Assembly (NCBI RefSeq): GCF_014643735.1
Contig: NZ_BMKA01000003.1
Location: forward strand, 186,001 to 250,000
Direction: 5' to 3'
DNA length: 64,000 bases
From: Neptunicoccus cionae
GTDB taxonomy: Bacteria; Pseudomonadota; Alphaproteobacteria; Rhodobacterales; Rhodobacteraceae
Both the position numbers and the translations under genes were made by a program. Shown here piece after piece: positions 38,233-50,013 of the stretch; position 1 is the stretch's first letter; each line of letters begins with the position of its first letter. The notes beneath the pieces are model-generated. The model searched no databases and was not told the origin of the DNA. It worked only from the letters and a program-made list of their open reading frames with translations.

Positions 38233-39446
38233 TAGCGGTCAATCTCTCCGAAAACGATATCAAGTGTTCCGATAATGGCCGCAACATCAGCAAGTTGGTG
38301 GCCTTTGGATATGTGGTCCATAGCGGCAAGATGCAAATATCCTGGCGCTCGGATCTTGGCTTTGTAAGGTTTGTTGCTGCCATCTGAAACAAGGTAGACG
38401 CCGAACTCGCCCTTGGGCGCTTCAACACAGGCGTAAACCTCACCCTCGGGAACGTGGAACCCTTCGGTATACAGCTTGAAGTGGTGGATCAGCGCTTCCA
38501 TCGAGGTTTTCATCTCCGCCCGTTTGGGTGGCGTGATCTTACCCCGTGCCAGAACATCGCCCGGCCCTTCGGCATTCAGCTTGTCGATACACTGGTGGAT
38601 GATTTTGATGCTTTCCAGCATTTCCTGCATCCGGCAGAGGTAACGGTCATAACAGTCCCCGTTGGTCCCGACCGGAATCTGGAAATCCATCTCGTCGTAG
38701 CATTCGTAAGGCTGCGAACGGCGCAAATCCCACGCCATGCCAGAGCCACGCACCATCACACCAGAGAAACCCCAGTCGAGCGCCTCTTGCTGGCTGACAA
38801 CGGCAATATCGACGTTCCGCTGTTTGAAAATACGGTTTTCGGTCAGCAGATTTTCGATGTCTTTCAAGATCGCCGGAAAGGCCGTGGCCCAAGTTCCGAT
38901 GTCATCAATCAGATCTTGCGGCAGGTCCTGATGCACCCCACCAGGGCGGAAATAGGCGGCGTGCAAGCGCGCACCACAAGCCCGCTCGTAGAAGATCATC
39001 AGCTTTTCACGCTCTTCAAAACCCCAGAGCGGTGGCGTCAGTGCGCCAACATCCATCGCCTGAGTAGTCACGTTCATCAAGTGATTGAGAATACGACCAA
39101 TTTCAGAGAATAGTACGCGGATCAGGCTGGCACGGCGGGGCACTTCAACCCCTGTCAGCTTTTCGATCGCCAGACACCAGGTGTGTTCCTGATTCATCGG
39201 CGCCACATAATCCAGCCGATCAAAATACGGCAGGTTTTGCAGGTAGGTCCGGCTTTCCATCAGCTTTTCGGTGCCACGGTGCAGCAGACCAACGTGAGGG
39301 TCGCAACGCTCTACAATCTCGCCGTCCAGCTCCAGCACCAGACGCAAAACGCCGTGGGCCGCAGGGTGCTGCGGTCCGAAGTTGATATTGAAATTCCGGA
39401 TGCGCTGCTCGCCGGTTTGGGCGTCGTTAAAGGTGCCGTCCATCAT
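38232..39446 (-). CDS. nuoD: NADH-quinone oxidoreductase subunit D
   Basis: 49-kDa subunit of complex I that builds the quinone-binding site with NuoB. 404 residues. Family motifs: [59 protein letters not shown] in outline, and the C-terminal DIVFGEIDR. It starts at an ATGATG whose first ATG overlaps the nuoC stop by 4 bases; no nuoCD fusion exists here. Confidence 0.96.
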   Translation of the reverse strand: MMDGTFNDAQTGEQRIRNFNINFGPQHPAAHGVLRLVLELDGEIVERCDPHVGLLHRGTEKLMESRTYLQNLPYFDRLDYVAPMNQEHTWCLAIEKLTGVEVPRRASLIRVLFSEIGRILNHLMNVTTQAMDVGALTPPLWGFEEREKLMIFYERACGARLHAAYFRPGGVHQDLPQDLIDDIGTWATAFPAILKDIENLLTENRIFKQRNVDIAVVSQQEALDWGFSGVMVRGSGMAWDLRRSQPYECYDEMDFQIPVGTNGDCYDRYLCRMQEMLESIKIIHQCIDKLNAEGPGDVLARGKITPPKRAEMKTSMEALIHHFKLYTEGFHVPEGEVYACVEAPKGEFGVYLVSDGSNKPYKAKIRAPGYLHLAAMDHISKGHQLADVAAIIGTLDIVFGEIDR

Positions 39447-40057
39447 TTCGCAGCCTCTTCTTTCTTCTCGTCACCGGGCAGGATGTATTCCGCACCCTCC
39501 CACGGGGACATGAAATCGAACTGGCGGTATTCCTGAACAAGGCTTACCGGTTCGTAAACAACCCGCTTCTCCACCTCGTCGTAACGCAGTTCGGTGTAGC
39601 CGGTTGTCGGGAAATCCTTGCGGAGCGGATAACCGCGGAAACCATAATCTGTCAGCAGGCGGCGCAGGTCCGGATGCCCCGAGAACATGATCCCGTACAT
39701 ATCAAACACTTCCCGTTCAAACCAGTCCGCCGAGGGGTGAACGGAGGTGATGGAAGGCACCACTTCGTCCACATGTACGGCCGCTTTCACGCGAATGCGC
39801 TGGTTCGTGTACATGGACAGAAAGTGGTAAACCACCTCAAACCGTTTGTCGCGACCGGGATAGTCCACTGCGGTGATATCCACCAACGTAGAGAACCGCG
39901 CGTTGCTTTCGGTTTTGATGAATTCCACAAAGTCCGGCAGGGAAGCGGCAGATACATGCACCACCAGCTCGCCGGTTTTGGTCACTTCGGTGGCCAGCAC
40001 AGCATCGCTGCGGCCAGCGGCCAGTGCGGTGCCCAGTTCTGTAAGAGCCTCTGTCAT
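39443..40057 (-). CDS. nuoC: NADH-quinone oxidoreductase subunit C
   Basis: 30-kDa peripheral-arm subunit of complex I, 204 residues. Recognised by [31 protein letters not shown] and the [46 protein letters not shown] block in outline. It starts at the ATG at 40057 (MTEALTELG) with AAGGAAG upstream; the longer open frame runs back into the nuoB gene and is not used. Confidence 0.95.
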   Translation of the reverse strand: MTEALTELGTALAAGRSDAVLATEVTKTGELVVHVSAASLPDFVEFIKTESNARFSTLVDITAVDYPGRDKRFEVVYHFLSMYTNQRIRVKAAVHVDEVVPSITSVHPSADWFEREVFDMYGIMFSGHPDLRRLLTDYGFRGYPLRKDFPTTGYTELRYDEVEKRVVYEPVSLVQEYRQFDFMSPWEGAEYILPGDEKKEEAAK

Positions 40058-40079
40058 AAGAGCGTCTTCCTTTCGCAGC

Positions 40080-40613
40080 TTAGCGAACGATTGTGCCGGT
40101 GCGGCGGATTTTGCGTTGCAGTTGCAGGATGCCATAAAGCAGTGCTTCTGCGGATGGCGGGCAACCTGGAACGTAAACATCAACCGGAACGATCCGGTCA
40201 CAGCCCCGCACCACGGAATAACTATAGTGGTAATACCCGCCACCATTCGCACAGGACCCCATAGAGATCACATAGCGGGGTTCGGGCATCTGGTCGTAAA
40301 CCTTGCGCAGCGCAGGTGCCATTTTGTTGGTCAGCGTACCTGCAACGATCATCAGATCAGACTGGCGGGGGGATGCGCGGGGCGCAGTGCCGAAGCGTTC
40401 CATATCATATCGCGGCATGGCGGTGTGCATCATTTCGACCGCGCAACAGGCCAGACCGAAAGTCATCCAGTGCAGCGACCCTGTGCGCGCCCAGTTGATG
40501 ATGTCATCGGTCGAGGTTAGCAAGAACCCCTTGTCCTGCAATTCTTCATTCAGGGCGCGGGTAACGACCTCTTTATCCACACCAGCGGTGTTGGCAGTTG
40601 TGCTCACTCCCAT
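40080..40613 (-). CDS. nuoB: NADH-quinone oxidoreductase subunit B
   Basis: 20-kDa subunit carrying cluster N2, the last electron carrier before quinone. 177 residues. Cluster ligands sit in the [14 protein letters not shown] pair, [22 protein letters not shown] and [15 protein letters not shown] start at the ATG at 40613, giving a 10-base overlap with nuoA; an earlier in-frame start adds only unrelated residues. Confidence 0.95.
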   Translation of the reverse strand: MGVSTTANTAGVDKEVVTRALNEELQDKGFLLTSTDDIINWARTGSLHWMTFGLACCAVEMMHTAMPRYDMERFGTAPRASPRQSDLMIVAGTLTNKMAPALRKVYDQMPEPRYVISMGSCANGGGYYHYSYSVVRGCDRIVPVDVYVPGCPPSAEALLYGILQLQRKIRRTGTIVR

Positions 40614-40969
40614 TCCAGTGCTCCTTTTTTCCACTCATACGCAAAGCCGATTGTCAGGACGCCCAGGAACACCATCATCGACCAGAACCCCAGAACGCCA
40701 ACATCCTTGAAAGAGGCGGCCCATGGGAAAAGGAAGGCAACTTCCAGATCAAAAATGATAAACAGGATGGACACCAGATAGAACCGGATATCGAATTTCA
40801 TACGCGCATCGTCAAATGCGTTGAACCCGCATTCATAGGCCGAAGTCTTTTCGGCATCGGGGTTTCGGATGGCAATGATAAACGCCGCAAGGATCAGCAC
40901 GAGTCCAAGGCCCGCAGCTATCCCCAGAAACACCAAAATCGGCAGGTATTCTCTGAGCAGGTCTTCCAT
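40604..40969 (-). CDS. nuoA: NADH-quinone oxidoreductase subunit A
   Basis: Three-helix membrane subunit at the junction of the complex I arms, 121 residues. Motifs: [42 protein letters not shown] in outline, with the conserved Cys in YECGF. First gene of the nuo operon. A good AAGGAG lies 7 bases before the ATG. Confidence 0.96.
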   Translation of the reverse strand: MEDLLREYLPILVFLGIAAGLGLVLILAAFIIAIRNPDAEKTSAYECGFNAFDDARMKFDIRFYLVSILFIIFDLEVAFLFPWAASFKDVGVLGFWSMMVFLGVLTIGFAYEWKKGALEWE

Positions 40970-41118
40970 AGGCGACTCCTTCGCGCAAATCTGGTTGTCG
41001 GCATCGATTAACTATCCCTGCCCTGAACCAAGGTCAACCAAGGGTCCGCCGGAATTGCGGCCTGAACCCAAAGAAAGTGCCGATTGTTCCGTCGCTTGTG
41101 CGGCCATACGGGGGCGGG
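40970..41118 (-). promoter_or_regulatory. nuo operon promoter region
   Basis: The leader in front of nuoA. On the minus strand TTGACC (41037-41032) could be a -35 box, with GTTAAT (41012-41007) as -10; the 19-base spacing is longer than ideal, so this is only a candidate. A TTGGTT repeat straddles the -35. The divergent sulfotransferase gene starts close by, so its promoter must overlap this region. Confidence 0.35.
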
Positions 41119-42075
41119 ATGAATTTGCCTTGTCCCCATCTTGGCGATTGCGTAGCCTTTTTGGCAAGTCTCCAGCAGGAAAAGAGCCCTAATTTGGCCG
41201 AAAAACTCGCAATTCTGAAAGGCCGCACCTTTTTTCTCGGTGTTGGCGCACAAAAAGCTGGCACGACGTGGCTGTCATTTTATCTGCGGGATCATCCGGA
41301 AGTGTATTTTTCTCCGATAAAGGAAATGCACTTCTGGGGGACGCGCACGCGCGACGACAAGTGGCCGATTTCCATGTTTCGTAAAAAGTTGAAGGCGCGA
41401 GAGGCTGAACTGCAGGCCAATCCCGACCTTCCCGCAAAAGGCGCTGTGGCGTTGCGGGACCGGATCAGGATGGGGCGCGATATTGGCGCATACCGCCGTT
41501 TTTTCCGCCGCCGTGTGAAAAACGAACAGGTTTTCGGAGAGATCACACCGGCCTATTGCGCTTTGGATCGGGACGAACTGGAACTGATCCGGCGGGAGTA
41601 TCCGTCCACCAAGATTATATTCCTGCTGCGCAATCCCGCCGACAGGTTGTGGTCGCAAATGCGGTTTTCAGAGAAGTTTGAAACGCTGGAGCAGCTCGAA
41701 GCCAAAATCGACGGCGTGTTTGAGAGGCCACTTTACCGCGAGCGCTATGATTATGTGACGGCAATGCGCAATCTTCGGGCGGTATTTCCGGCAGAAAACC
41801 TGCATTTCGATTTCTACGAAAACTTGTTCACACAAGATGCAATTGACCGGCTCTGCCATTTCTTGGGGATTACGCCGCTCCCTGGGGAATTTGAACGGTC
41901 CCGCAATGTATCGGTCAAGATGCCTCTCGGCCCTGAACAGCGCCGCAAGATGATTCACGAGCTGTCCCATCAATACACCTATATGCGCGACCTTTACGCA
42001 GGCGCCCTTCCCACCAGTTGGCTGGCCGATCTGGAAATTCTGGAAACTGCGCCAGACATCGCCTCCGAACGGTGA
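41119..42075 (+). CDS. Sulfotransferase family protein
   Basis: A 318-residue PAPS-dependent sulfotransferase-fold protein. The 5'-phosphosulfate loop is GVGAQKAGTTWLSFYLRDHP (about 41-60) and the 3'-phosphate-binding segment is KIIFLLRNPADRLWSQ. No signal peptide or membrane helix is evident; a soluble enzyme is likely. The acceptor (carbohydrate, lipid or other) cannot be told. The start is uncertain: the ATG at 41119 has only a G-rich stretch before it, and a TTG about 26 codons later, closer to the family N-terminus, has AGGAAAAG upstream. It is divergent from nuo and stands alone. Confidence 0.82.
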   Translation: MNLPCPHLGDCVAFLASLQQEKSPNLAEKLAILKGRTFFLGVGAQKAGTTWLSFYLRDHPEVYFSPIKEMHFWGTRTRDDKWPISMFRKKLKAREAELQANPDLPAKGAVALRDRIRMGRDIGAYRRFFRRRVKNEQVFGEITPAYCALDRDELELIRREYPSTKIIFLLRNPADRLWSQMRFSEKFETLEQLEAKIDGVFERPLYRERYDYVTAMRNLRAVFPAENLHFDFYENLFTQDAIDRLCHFLGITPLPGEFERSRNVSVKMPLGPEQRRKMIHELSHQYTYMRDLYAGALPTSWLADLEILETAPDIASER

Positions 42076-42109
42076 GGCCGAGGTCAGGTTTCAACGCAGC
42101 GCAACCGGA

Positions 42110-42892
42110 TCAGCTGGCCCAAGGTGCTTTCTCTTTGGCGAAGAAGGCGTTGATCCCGTCTGTGGCCTCGGAATCCTCCCAAGCTTCTACCAGCGCCTTG
42201 ATGCTGTCTTCTACCTGCGCCTGACTTATCTCACCGCCCTGCCCGCGGATCAATCGTTTGGTTTTCTCAACCGCGCGGGGTGCAACGGAGAAGTAGGGTT
42301 TCACTTCAGCCTCAATCGCGGTGTCCAGTGCGTCTGCGTCAACCACACGGGCCAGCAGGCCGAGTTCTTGTGCCTCGGCACTTTCAAACAGTCGCGCTGA
42401 CATCATCACGCGCCGCGCCATAGGTTCGCCCATGCGTTTGATCACATAAGGCGAGATTGTCGCCGGAATCAGACCCAGACGTGTTTCCGTCAGCCCGAAC
42501 TTCACATCAGGCACACCGATTGCGATGTCACAGACCGACATCATCCCGATGCCCCCGCCAAAGGCCTGCCCTTGCACCCGACCGATCAACGGTTTGGGCA
42601 GCGTATTCAGCGCGCCGAGCATACCTGCCAGTTCCCGCGCACCCGCCGCCCGCTGCTCTGCGGTTGCGGCCATTTGTTCCTTCATCCAGCCAAGATCGCC
42701 ACCGGCACAAAAACTGCGCCCTTCTGCGGCCAGAACCACCACGCGGGTGTTGGTGTCCTGCCCGATCCGTTCCGCCGCCTGCGTCAACTCGCGGATCATC
42801 TGCGCGTTCATCGCGTTATGTTTGTCCGCCCGTGCCAGCGTCAGTGTCGTCACACCACGGGAATCAGTATTCAGGGAAATAGTTTCAAACAC
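42110..42892 (-). CDS. liuC: Enoyl-CoA hydratase, probable methylglutaconyl-CoA hydratase
   Basis: A 260-residue crotonase-fold enzyme. Oxyanion-hole segments are FCAGGDLGWMKEQM and RVQGQAFGGGIGMMSVCDIAIG, with ETRLGLIPATISPYVIKRMG after. Its place at the end of a leucine-degradation operon makes methylglutaconyl-CoA hydratase (to HMG-CoA) the best guess; other crotonase activities are possible from sequence alone. The HMG-CoA lyase gene lies 1 base upstream of its start, so the two are transcribed together. Confidence 0.85.
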   Translation of the reverse strand: MFETISLNTDSRGVTTLTLARADKHNAMNAQMIRELTQAAERIGQDTNTRVVVLAAEGRSFCAGGDLGWMKEQMAATAEQRAAGARELAGMLGALNTLPKPLIGRVQGQAFGGGIGMMSVCDIAIGVPDVKFGLTETRLGLIPATISPYVIKRMGEPMARRVMMSARLFESAEAQELGLLARVVDADALDTAIEAEVKPYFSVAPRAVEKTKRLIRGQGGEISQAQVEDSIKALVEAWEDSEATDGINAFFAKEKAPWAS

Positions 42893-42893
42893 G

Positions 42894-43745
42894 TTAAGTC
42901 CTCAAAGTTCGAGCAAATTCCGCCGCCTTGGCCAGTGCATCAAGATCTAGGCCTGTATCATATCCGGCATCGTTCAACACTGCTGCAACCGCCTCTGTGG
43001 CGACATTACCGGATGCGCCGGGTGCATAAGGGCACCCCCCCAAACCACCAGCCGAAGCGTCGAACACCATGACCCCCAGCTCCAGCGAGGCGCGGATGTT
43101 GTCCAGCGCCCTGCCTGCCGTATCATGGTAATGTCCGGCGAGCTGTCCGGTTGAAACCTCTGCCAAAACCGCCTTTAACATCGTTGTAATGGTCTCGGGC
43201 GTGGCCTGACCGATGGTATCGCCAAGGCTGATTTCATAGCAGCCCAGATCCCCCAGCAATCGCGCGACTTCGGCGACTTTCTCCGGCGGGGTGGCGCCGT
43301 CAAAAGGACAATCGGTCACGCAGGAAATATACCCCCGCACCGGAAGCCCTGCCGCCTGCGCCGCCTCTGCCACCGGAACAAAGCGCTCAATGCTTTCAGC
43401 TACGGAACAATTGATATTGGCCTGACTGAACCCTTCTGACGCAGATGCGAAAATCGCGATTTCGTCTGCTTTGGCTGCGACCGCTCCGTCAAAGCCGCGC
43501 ATATTCGGCGTCAGTGCGGCGTAGCGGCAGCCTGCCGCGCGGGTGATGCCAGCCAGCACATCTGCGCTGTCGGCCATTTGTGGCACCCATTTCGGGGAAA
43601 CGAAGCTTGCGACTTCGATCCTTGAAAACCCGCAGACTGACAGCATATCCACCAGCTTCACCTTATCGGCGGTGGCGATCATGGTCTTTTCGTTTTGCAA
43701 CCCATCGCGGGGGCCGACCTCGAATATTTCGGCGCGATTGCTCAT
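42894..43745 (-). CDS. liuE: Hydroxymethylglutaryl-CoA lyase
   Basis: Cleaves HMG-CoA to acetoacetate and acetyl-CoA, the last step of leucine breakdown. 283 residues forming a TIM barrel of the HMGL-like family: VGPRDGLQNEK with the metal/acid residues, then SVCGFSRIEVASFVSPKWVPQM, EISLGDTIGQATP, GHYHDTAG, and the signature GLGGCPYAPGASGN with its catalytic Cys. Overlaps the liuD stop by 4 bases (ATGA). Confidence 0.95.
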   Translation of the reverse strand: MSNRAEIFEVGPRDGLQNEKTMIATADKVKLVDMLSVCGFSRIEVASFVSPKWVPQMADSADVLAGITRAAGCRYAALTPNMRGFDGAVAAKADEIAIFASASEGFSQANINCSVAESIERFVPVAEAAQAAGLPVRGYISCVTDCPFDGATPPEKVAEVARLLGDLGCYEISLGDTIGQATPETITTMLKAVLAEVSTGQLAGHYHDTAGRALDNIRASLELGVMVFDASAGGLGGCPYAPGASGNVATEAVAAVLNDAGYDTGLDLDALAKAAEFARTLRT

Positions 43746-45691
43746 GCGGCACCTTCTTCGGGGTCTTCCATACGGATCAGCAAGGCGCCGTCTGTCACCT
43801 GCCCGCCCGCGGACACGGGTACTTCGGCCACGATACCGTCAAACGGTGCGGTCATGCGGTGTTCCATCTTCATCGCCTCAAGGATCGCCAGCGTATCCCC
43901 TTTGGTCACACTATCACCCGCTGCGACCATTACCGCTTTCACAGTGCCGGGCATAGGAGCCAGAATTGTGCCTGCCCCCTGTTCATCGCTCGCACCCCGT
44001 TCCAACAGATTGCGCAGGGTGAAATGGTGGGTTTGCGCGCCAAACAGGCTGATCCCGCCAGCGTGGGCCACAACGCGGGTGTCCTGTTTCACGCCGTCCA
44101 CACGCCAAACATCCCGTGTTTCAACCTCGAACACTTGACCATCCACAGTACAGTTTACTTTACCGTTGTCGGAGGCCCGTAGAACAACGTCCATCGACCC
44201 CGATTTATGGTCGAGCGGAACAGTCCGCGCCAGCGATTCCCAAAGGGTGAAGCCGCTTTGCGGCGCGATCCCATCCAGACCAGCCGCCTTAGCCGCAGCC
44301 ACCGCCCACATTTGCGGCGTTGGGTCTTCCTCTGCCACCAATGCCTCCTGATCCCGCGCGATCAGGCCGGTATCCACACGTCCTGCTGCGAAATCTTCGT
44401 GCCGCGTCAACGCACCGAGAAAGGCAAGGTTCGTCACACAGCCCGCAACTTCGGTACGGGCCAGCGCCTGTTCCAACTTCCCGAGCGCCTGCGCACGGGT
44501 TGCGCCGTGAACCACCAGCTTGGCAATCATCGGATCGTAATGGGGCGTAATCGCATCCCCTGCCCGCACGCCGGTATCTGCCCGCGCCGTGGCTGGGAAC
44601 GCCAGATGGGTCAGCGTTCCGATGGACGGCAGGAACCCCCGCGCGGCATCCTCGGCGTAAATCCGTGCCTCAAACGCCCAGCCGTTGATCGTCAGGTCGT
44701 CTTGTGTCTTTGGCAGCGGTTCGTTGCTTGCCACCCGCAGTTGCCATTCTACCAGATCCTGGCCGGTGATCGCCTCGGTCACGGGGTGTTCCACCTGCAA
44801 GCGGGTGTTCATCTCCATGAACCAGAAGCCGTCCTCGCGCAGCGGGCCGGAGCCGTCCACGATAAATTCGATGGTCCCCGCACCGGAATACCCAATCGCC
44901 TTGGCCGCACGTACCGCCGCCGCGCCCATTGCGTTGCGCACAGCTTCGGGCATATCGGGCGCTGGGGCTTCTTCGATCACCTTCTGGTGACGGCGCTGGA
45001 GCGAGCAATCCCGCTCATACAGATGCACCGCATTGCCGTGATTGTCGCCAAAGACCTGAATTTCAATGTGACGGGGGTTCTGGACAAATTTTTCCACCAA
45101 TACATCCGAATTGCCAAAGGCGGTGGCCGCTTCGGAGCGGGCGGAGGACAGTTCATCAGCGAAATGCTTGGCCTCTTCGACCAGACGCATACCTTTGCCG
45201 CCGCCCCCTGCTACCGCTTTGATCAGAACCGGATAGCCGATGGACTCGGCCTGTTCTGCCAGAAACCCGTCATCCTGATTGTCACCATGATAGCCCGGAA
45301 CCACCGGAACGCCTGCTTCTTCCATCAGCGCCTTGGCCGCATCTTTCAGCCCCATCGCCTTTATCGCCTCCGCGCTTGGGCCGATAAAGACCAGTCCCGC
45401 GTCCGCCAGTTTTTGCGCAAAATCGGGGTTTTCCGACAAGAATCCATACCCCGGATGCACCGCCTGTGCGCCGGTATCAAGGGCTGCCTGAATGATCGCA
45501 TCGCCCCGCAGATAGCTTTGCGCCACAGGGGCTGGCCCCAGCCGCACGGCTTCGTCCGCCATTGCCACATGGCGCGCGGTGGCATCCGCATCGGAATAGA
45601 CCGCCACAGTGGCGACGCCCATTTTGCGGCAGGTTTCCATCACACGGCAGGCAATCTCGCCCCGATTGGCTATGAGTATTTTGTTAAACAT
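43742..45691 (-). CDS. liuD: Methylcrotonyl-CoA carboxylase, biotin-containing alpha subunit
   Basis: Carboxylates the biotin arm with bicarbonate and ATP; with LiuB it converts 3-methylcrotonyl-CoA to 3-methylglutaconyl-CoA. 649 residues: biotin carboxylase domain first (RGEIACRVMETCRKMG, HPGYGFLSENPDFA, ATP-grasp KAVAGGGGKGMRLV, FMEMNTRLQVEHPVTE), then the linker, and the C-terminal biotinyl domain with the biotin site ILEAMKMEHRM. BirA (23517-24266) would supply the biotin. The substrate is inferred from the operon. Confidence 0.92.
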   Translation of the reverse strand: MFNKILIANRGEIACRVMETCRKMGVATVAVYSDADATARHVAMADEAVRLGPAPVAQSYLRGDAIIQAALDTGAQAVHPGYGFLSENPDFAQKLADAGLVFIGPSAEAIKAMGLKDAAKALMEEAGVPVVPGYHGDNQDDGFLAEQAESIGYPVLIKAVAGGGGKGMRLVEEAKHFADELSSARSEAATAFGNSDVLVEKFVQNPRHIEIQVFGDNHGNAVHLYERDCSLQRRHQKVIEEAPAPDMPEAVRNAMGAAAVRAAKAIGYSGAGTIEFIVDGSGPLREDGFWFMEMNTRLQVEHPVTEAITGQDLVEWQLRVASNEPLPKTQDDLTINGWAFEARIYAEDAARGFLPSIGTLTHLAFPATARADTGVRAGDAITPHYDPMIAKLVVHGATRAQALGKLEQALARTEVAGCVTNLAFLGALTRHEDFAAGRVDTGLIARDQEALVAEEDPTPQMWAVAAAKAAGLDGIAPQSGFTLWESLARTVPLDHKSGSMDVVLRASDNGKVNCTVDGQVFEVETRDVWRVDGVKQDTRVVAHAGGISLFGAQTHHFTLRNLLERGASDEQGAGTILAPMPGTVKAVMVAAGDSVTKGDTLAILEAMKMEHRMTAPFDGIVAEVPVSAGGQVTDGALLIRMEDPEEGAA

Positions 45692-45788
45692 CCCGACAGG
45701 TCTCCGGTGTTTGCCCGCTACATCCGGCGCAGGCGATTTTTCTGGTCAGAGCGCAGGCAGACCCCGCGCCAAAATTCATTGCATCCAA

Positions 45789-47350
<1,562 letters not shown>

Positions 47351-47351
<1 letters not shown>

Positions 47352-48160
47352 TATACGGTGTCCTTACTGTTGTCTTGCGGCGCTGGCAGGAGTTTACGCT
47401 CCATCATCCAGCGCAGCGAATAGGCATAACGGGCCGCGCGGGCCACGTCGGTTTGAAAACTTGCGTTCACGGTTGCGCCGACCAGACCGCCGACCACAGG
47501 CACTACCTGCCCTGCCTTGCGTCCGGCAAGGGAAACGCCAAGCTGTCGGGCGATCCTGTCGACAACTTTCGCGCCAACCCAATCAAGCGAGCTGTCCATC
47601 GCCTTGCGCACAGCGGGATCAGACAGGACCTTCGCCGCCTTGTTGATCCGCTTTAAGGTTTCGTCGCGGTTGTCCGATGCGCCACTGCTGGCCACTTCCA
47701 TAACCATCAGGCGAAAGGCGCGTTCTTCTTCGCTGTCATCGCTAAATCCATAGGCCGCACCCGTGGCGCGAACCGTGCGTGCCGCCAGTACCAGCGTGGC
47801 AGGCACATCCACGGCCAGTCCCGCCGCGCCCCAGACACCTGCTGCAAAACCCGACGAGGCATTCAACCCTTGCGCCCAACCCTGCACACGAATTGCGGCG
47901 GCAGAGCAGGCGGCAGGATCGCTGGTATCGTGATCCATCGCTGGCAATGTGAAACCGGCGGAAGCATCCGAGGCATCCACCGCCATGCGCACCCATTCCG
48001 GCTTGACGAACCGCCCGATCACCGGCCCCACCAGCGAGGTCGCCCATTCGGTGCCTTTGCCCAAACGGGTCGGGCGCTTTTCTTCATACGCCCGCTGCTG
48101 GGCAATAACCGTAGCAATCGCGTCCTTCAAAGGTTTAACGGTCGGGGGTTTGCCAGACAT
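47351..48160 (-). CDS. EcsC family protein inserted in the liu operon
   Basis: A 269-residue EcsC-family protein, a group of unknown biochemical role. Features: a glycine/alanine-rich hydrophobic stretch ([33 protein letters not shown]), [20 protein letters not shown], and near the C-terminus [20 protein letters not shown]. It lies between the LprI-like gene and liuB with 1-base spacings, so it is part of the same transcript though no leucine-degradation role is known. Confidence 0.8.
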
Positions 48161-48161
48161 G

Positions 48162-48653
48162 CTATTTCTCCTGCACTATACAATAGGGGGAGGTAGAGTT
48201 TCCCTGCAAGCAACTGTCAAATTCGGTGGACAATCCGGCAAACTCGCTGATCTCACAGCCAAGCCGCGCCGCATCCGCGCTGATGTCGGCTTTTTCGGCA
48301 GCGACAGCGTTGCACTTATTGCCCACATAGCCAAACCACTGTCCCAAAAGATCGGTTAGCTGGCCAGACCCTTCGGCCGTTAGACGCTCGTTCAGGGTCA
48401 GGGTGGTTGCATCCAGATGCGCACGCCAGTCTGCTTTCTGTTCTGCCAGACAAGTCAGGTGATCCTCACCCCCGACGGGAAATGTCTCGCACGGGTAGAA
48501 CAGCAGACGGCGACACTCAGGCCAGCTTGTCTGCCCCTGCTCCATCCCTGACAAGCAAGCCAAGACGCGGGTCTGCACCGAAGACTCCTGCGCTGCGGCA
48601 GGCAGGGCCGCCACAGACAAAAGGCAAACAGCTATGACCCGCGCGGATAGCAT
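48162..48653 (-). CDS. Secreted cysteine-rich protein (LprI/DUF1311-like)
   Basis: A 163-residue exported protein; the signal peptide [22 protein letters not shown] precedes a mature part with eight cysteines. The C-x-x-G-M-E-Q-G / WPECRR / LTCLAEQKADWRAHLD arrangement loosely resembles the lysozyme-inhibitor LprI (DUF1311) group, but the match is weak. The start ATG at 48653 shares its A with the liuA stop (TGATG), so it is translationally coupled to it; an upstream extension of the frame is not used. Confidence 0.6.
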   Translation of the reverse strand: MLSARVIAVCLLSVAALPAAAQESSVQTRVLACLSGMEQGQTSWPECRRLLFYPCETFPVGGEDHLTCLAEQKADWRAHLDATTLTLNERLTAEGSGQLTDLLGQWFGYVGNKCNAVAAEKADISADAARLGCEISEFAGLSTEFDSCLQGNSTSPYCIVQEK

Positions 48654-49819
48654 CAGGCTTCCTGCAGCTTCATCAGTTCGCGGCCGCACAGCATCCGGCG
48701 GATTTCCGACGTGCCTGCGCCGATTTCCATCAGTTTGGCATCGCGCATGATCCGGCTGAGCGGGCTGTCGTTCAGGAACCCCGCTCCGCCCATGGCCTGC
48801 ACCCCTTGAGTCGCAACTTCCATCGCCTTTTCAGAGGCATATAGCACACAAGCCGCAGCATCCTGGCGGGTCACTTCACCACGATCACAAGCAGAGGCAA
48901 CCGCATAGACATAGGCCCGCGCAGAGTTCATCGCCGTGTAAATATCCGCAATCTTACCCTGCATCAGTTGGAAGTTGCCGATGCTTTGGCCGAACTGCTT
49001 ACGCTCCACCATATAGGGCATGATGTGGTCCAATACAGCGTGCATCGTCCCCACACCGATACCAGACAGAACCACCCGTTCGTAATCCAGACCGGACATC
49101 AATACGTTAACGCCCTTGCCCTCTTCGCCAAGAATATTCTCAAACGGCACTTCCACATCATCAAACACCAGTTCGGCTGTGTTGGACCCGCGCATCCCCA
49201 GTTTATCAAAATGGGCGCTGGTGGAAAATCCGGTCATTTCCTTTTCGATCAGGAAAGCAGTCATGCCTTTGGGGCCAGCGTCAGGATCGGTTTTGGCATA
49301 AACCACCAGCGTATCCGCATCCGGTCCGTTGGTGATCCAGTATTTCGTCCCGTTCAGCGTGTAATATCCGTTCTTCTTTTCCGCCTTCAGCTTCATGGAC
49401 ACAACGTCAGAGCCTGCCCCCGCTTCGGACATGGCCAGCGCACCCACATGTTCGCCAGAGATCAGGCCGGGGAGGTACTTTTTCTTTTGCTCCTCGGTTC
49501 CGTTCAGATGGATCTGGTTCACACACAGGTTGGAATGGGCGCCATAAGACAACGACACGCTGGCCGAAGCCCGCGCGATTTCTTCCACCGCGATGGTATG
49601 GGCGAGATACCCCATATCAACGCCGCCATATTCTTCCTTAACCGTGATGCCGAGCAGTCCGAGATCGCCCATCTCTTTCCACAGCTCCGCAGGAAACACA
49701 TTCTTTTGGTCGATTTCCGCAGCCATCGGGGCAACCCGTTCCTGCGCCCAGCGGTGCACCATATCGCGCAGGGCTTCGATTTCCTCGCCACAGGCGAAAT
49801 TCATTGAAGAGGTGAACAT
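48653..49819 (-). CDS. liuA: Isovaleryl-CoA dehydrogenase
   Basis: FAD acyl-CoA dehydrogenase for the first committed step after leucine transamination: isovaleryl-CoA to 3-methylcrotonyl-CoA. 388 residues from the ATG at 49819 (GGGAG upstream); an in-frame ATG at 49846 has no ribosome binding site. FAD/substrate motifs: [34 protein letters not shown] and [32 protein letters not shown] in outline. [11 protein letters not shown] holds the Glu in the position used as catalytic base by IVD. First gene of the liu operon; no LiuR regulator lies beside it. Confidence 0.94.
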   Translation of the reverse strand: MFTSSMNFACGEEIEALRDMVHRWAQERVAPMAAEIDQKNVFPAELWKEMGDLGLLGITVKEEYGGVDMGYLAHTIAVEEIARASASVSLSYGAHSNLCVNQIHLNGTEEQKKKYLPGLISGEHVGALAMSEAGAGSDVVSMKLKAEKKNGYYTLNGTKYWITNGPDADTLVVYAKTDPDAGPKGMTAFLIEKEMTGFSTSAHFDKLGMRGSNTAELVFDDVEVPFENILGEEGKGVNVLMSGLDYERVVLSGIGVGTMHAVLDHIMPYMVERKQFGQSIGNFQLMQGKIADIYTAMNSARAYVYAVASACDRGEVTRQDAAACVLYASEKAMEVATQGVQAMGGAGFLNDSPLSRIMRDAKLMEIGAGTSEIRRMLCGRELMKLQEA

Positions 49820-50013
49820 ACGAACTCCCAGATCGTTGGCCGCCATCAGGTCGGCTTATTAATTGAACACTTGTTCACACAATAGGAGCGGTATCCCGTT
49901 TTGTCCAGTCAGAATAGAATGACCTGAGAGCCCCCTGCCCGTGGCGGGGGCGGAATTGGATATTTGACCCAAGAAGAGGCGGGTGTCGGGAAGGAGTTGT
50001 CGGGGAGCTCGGG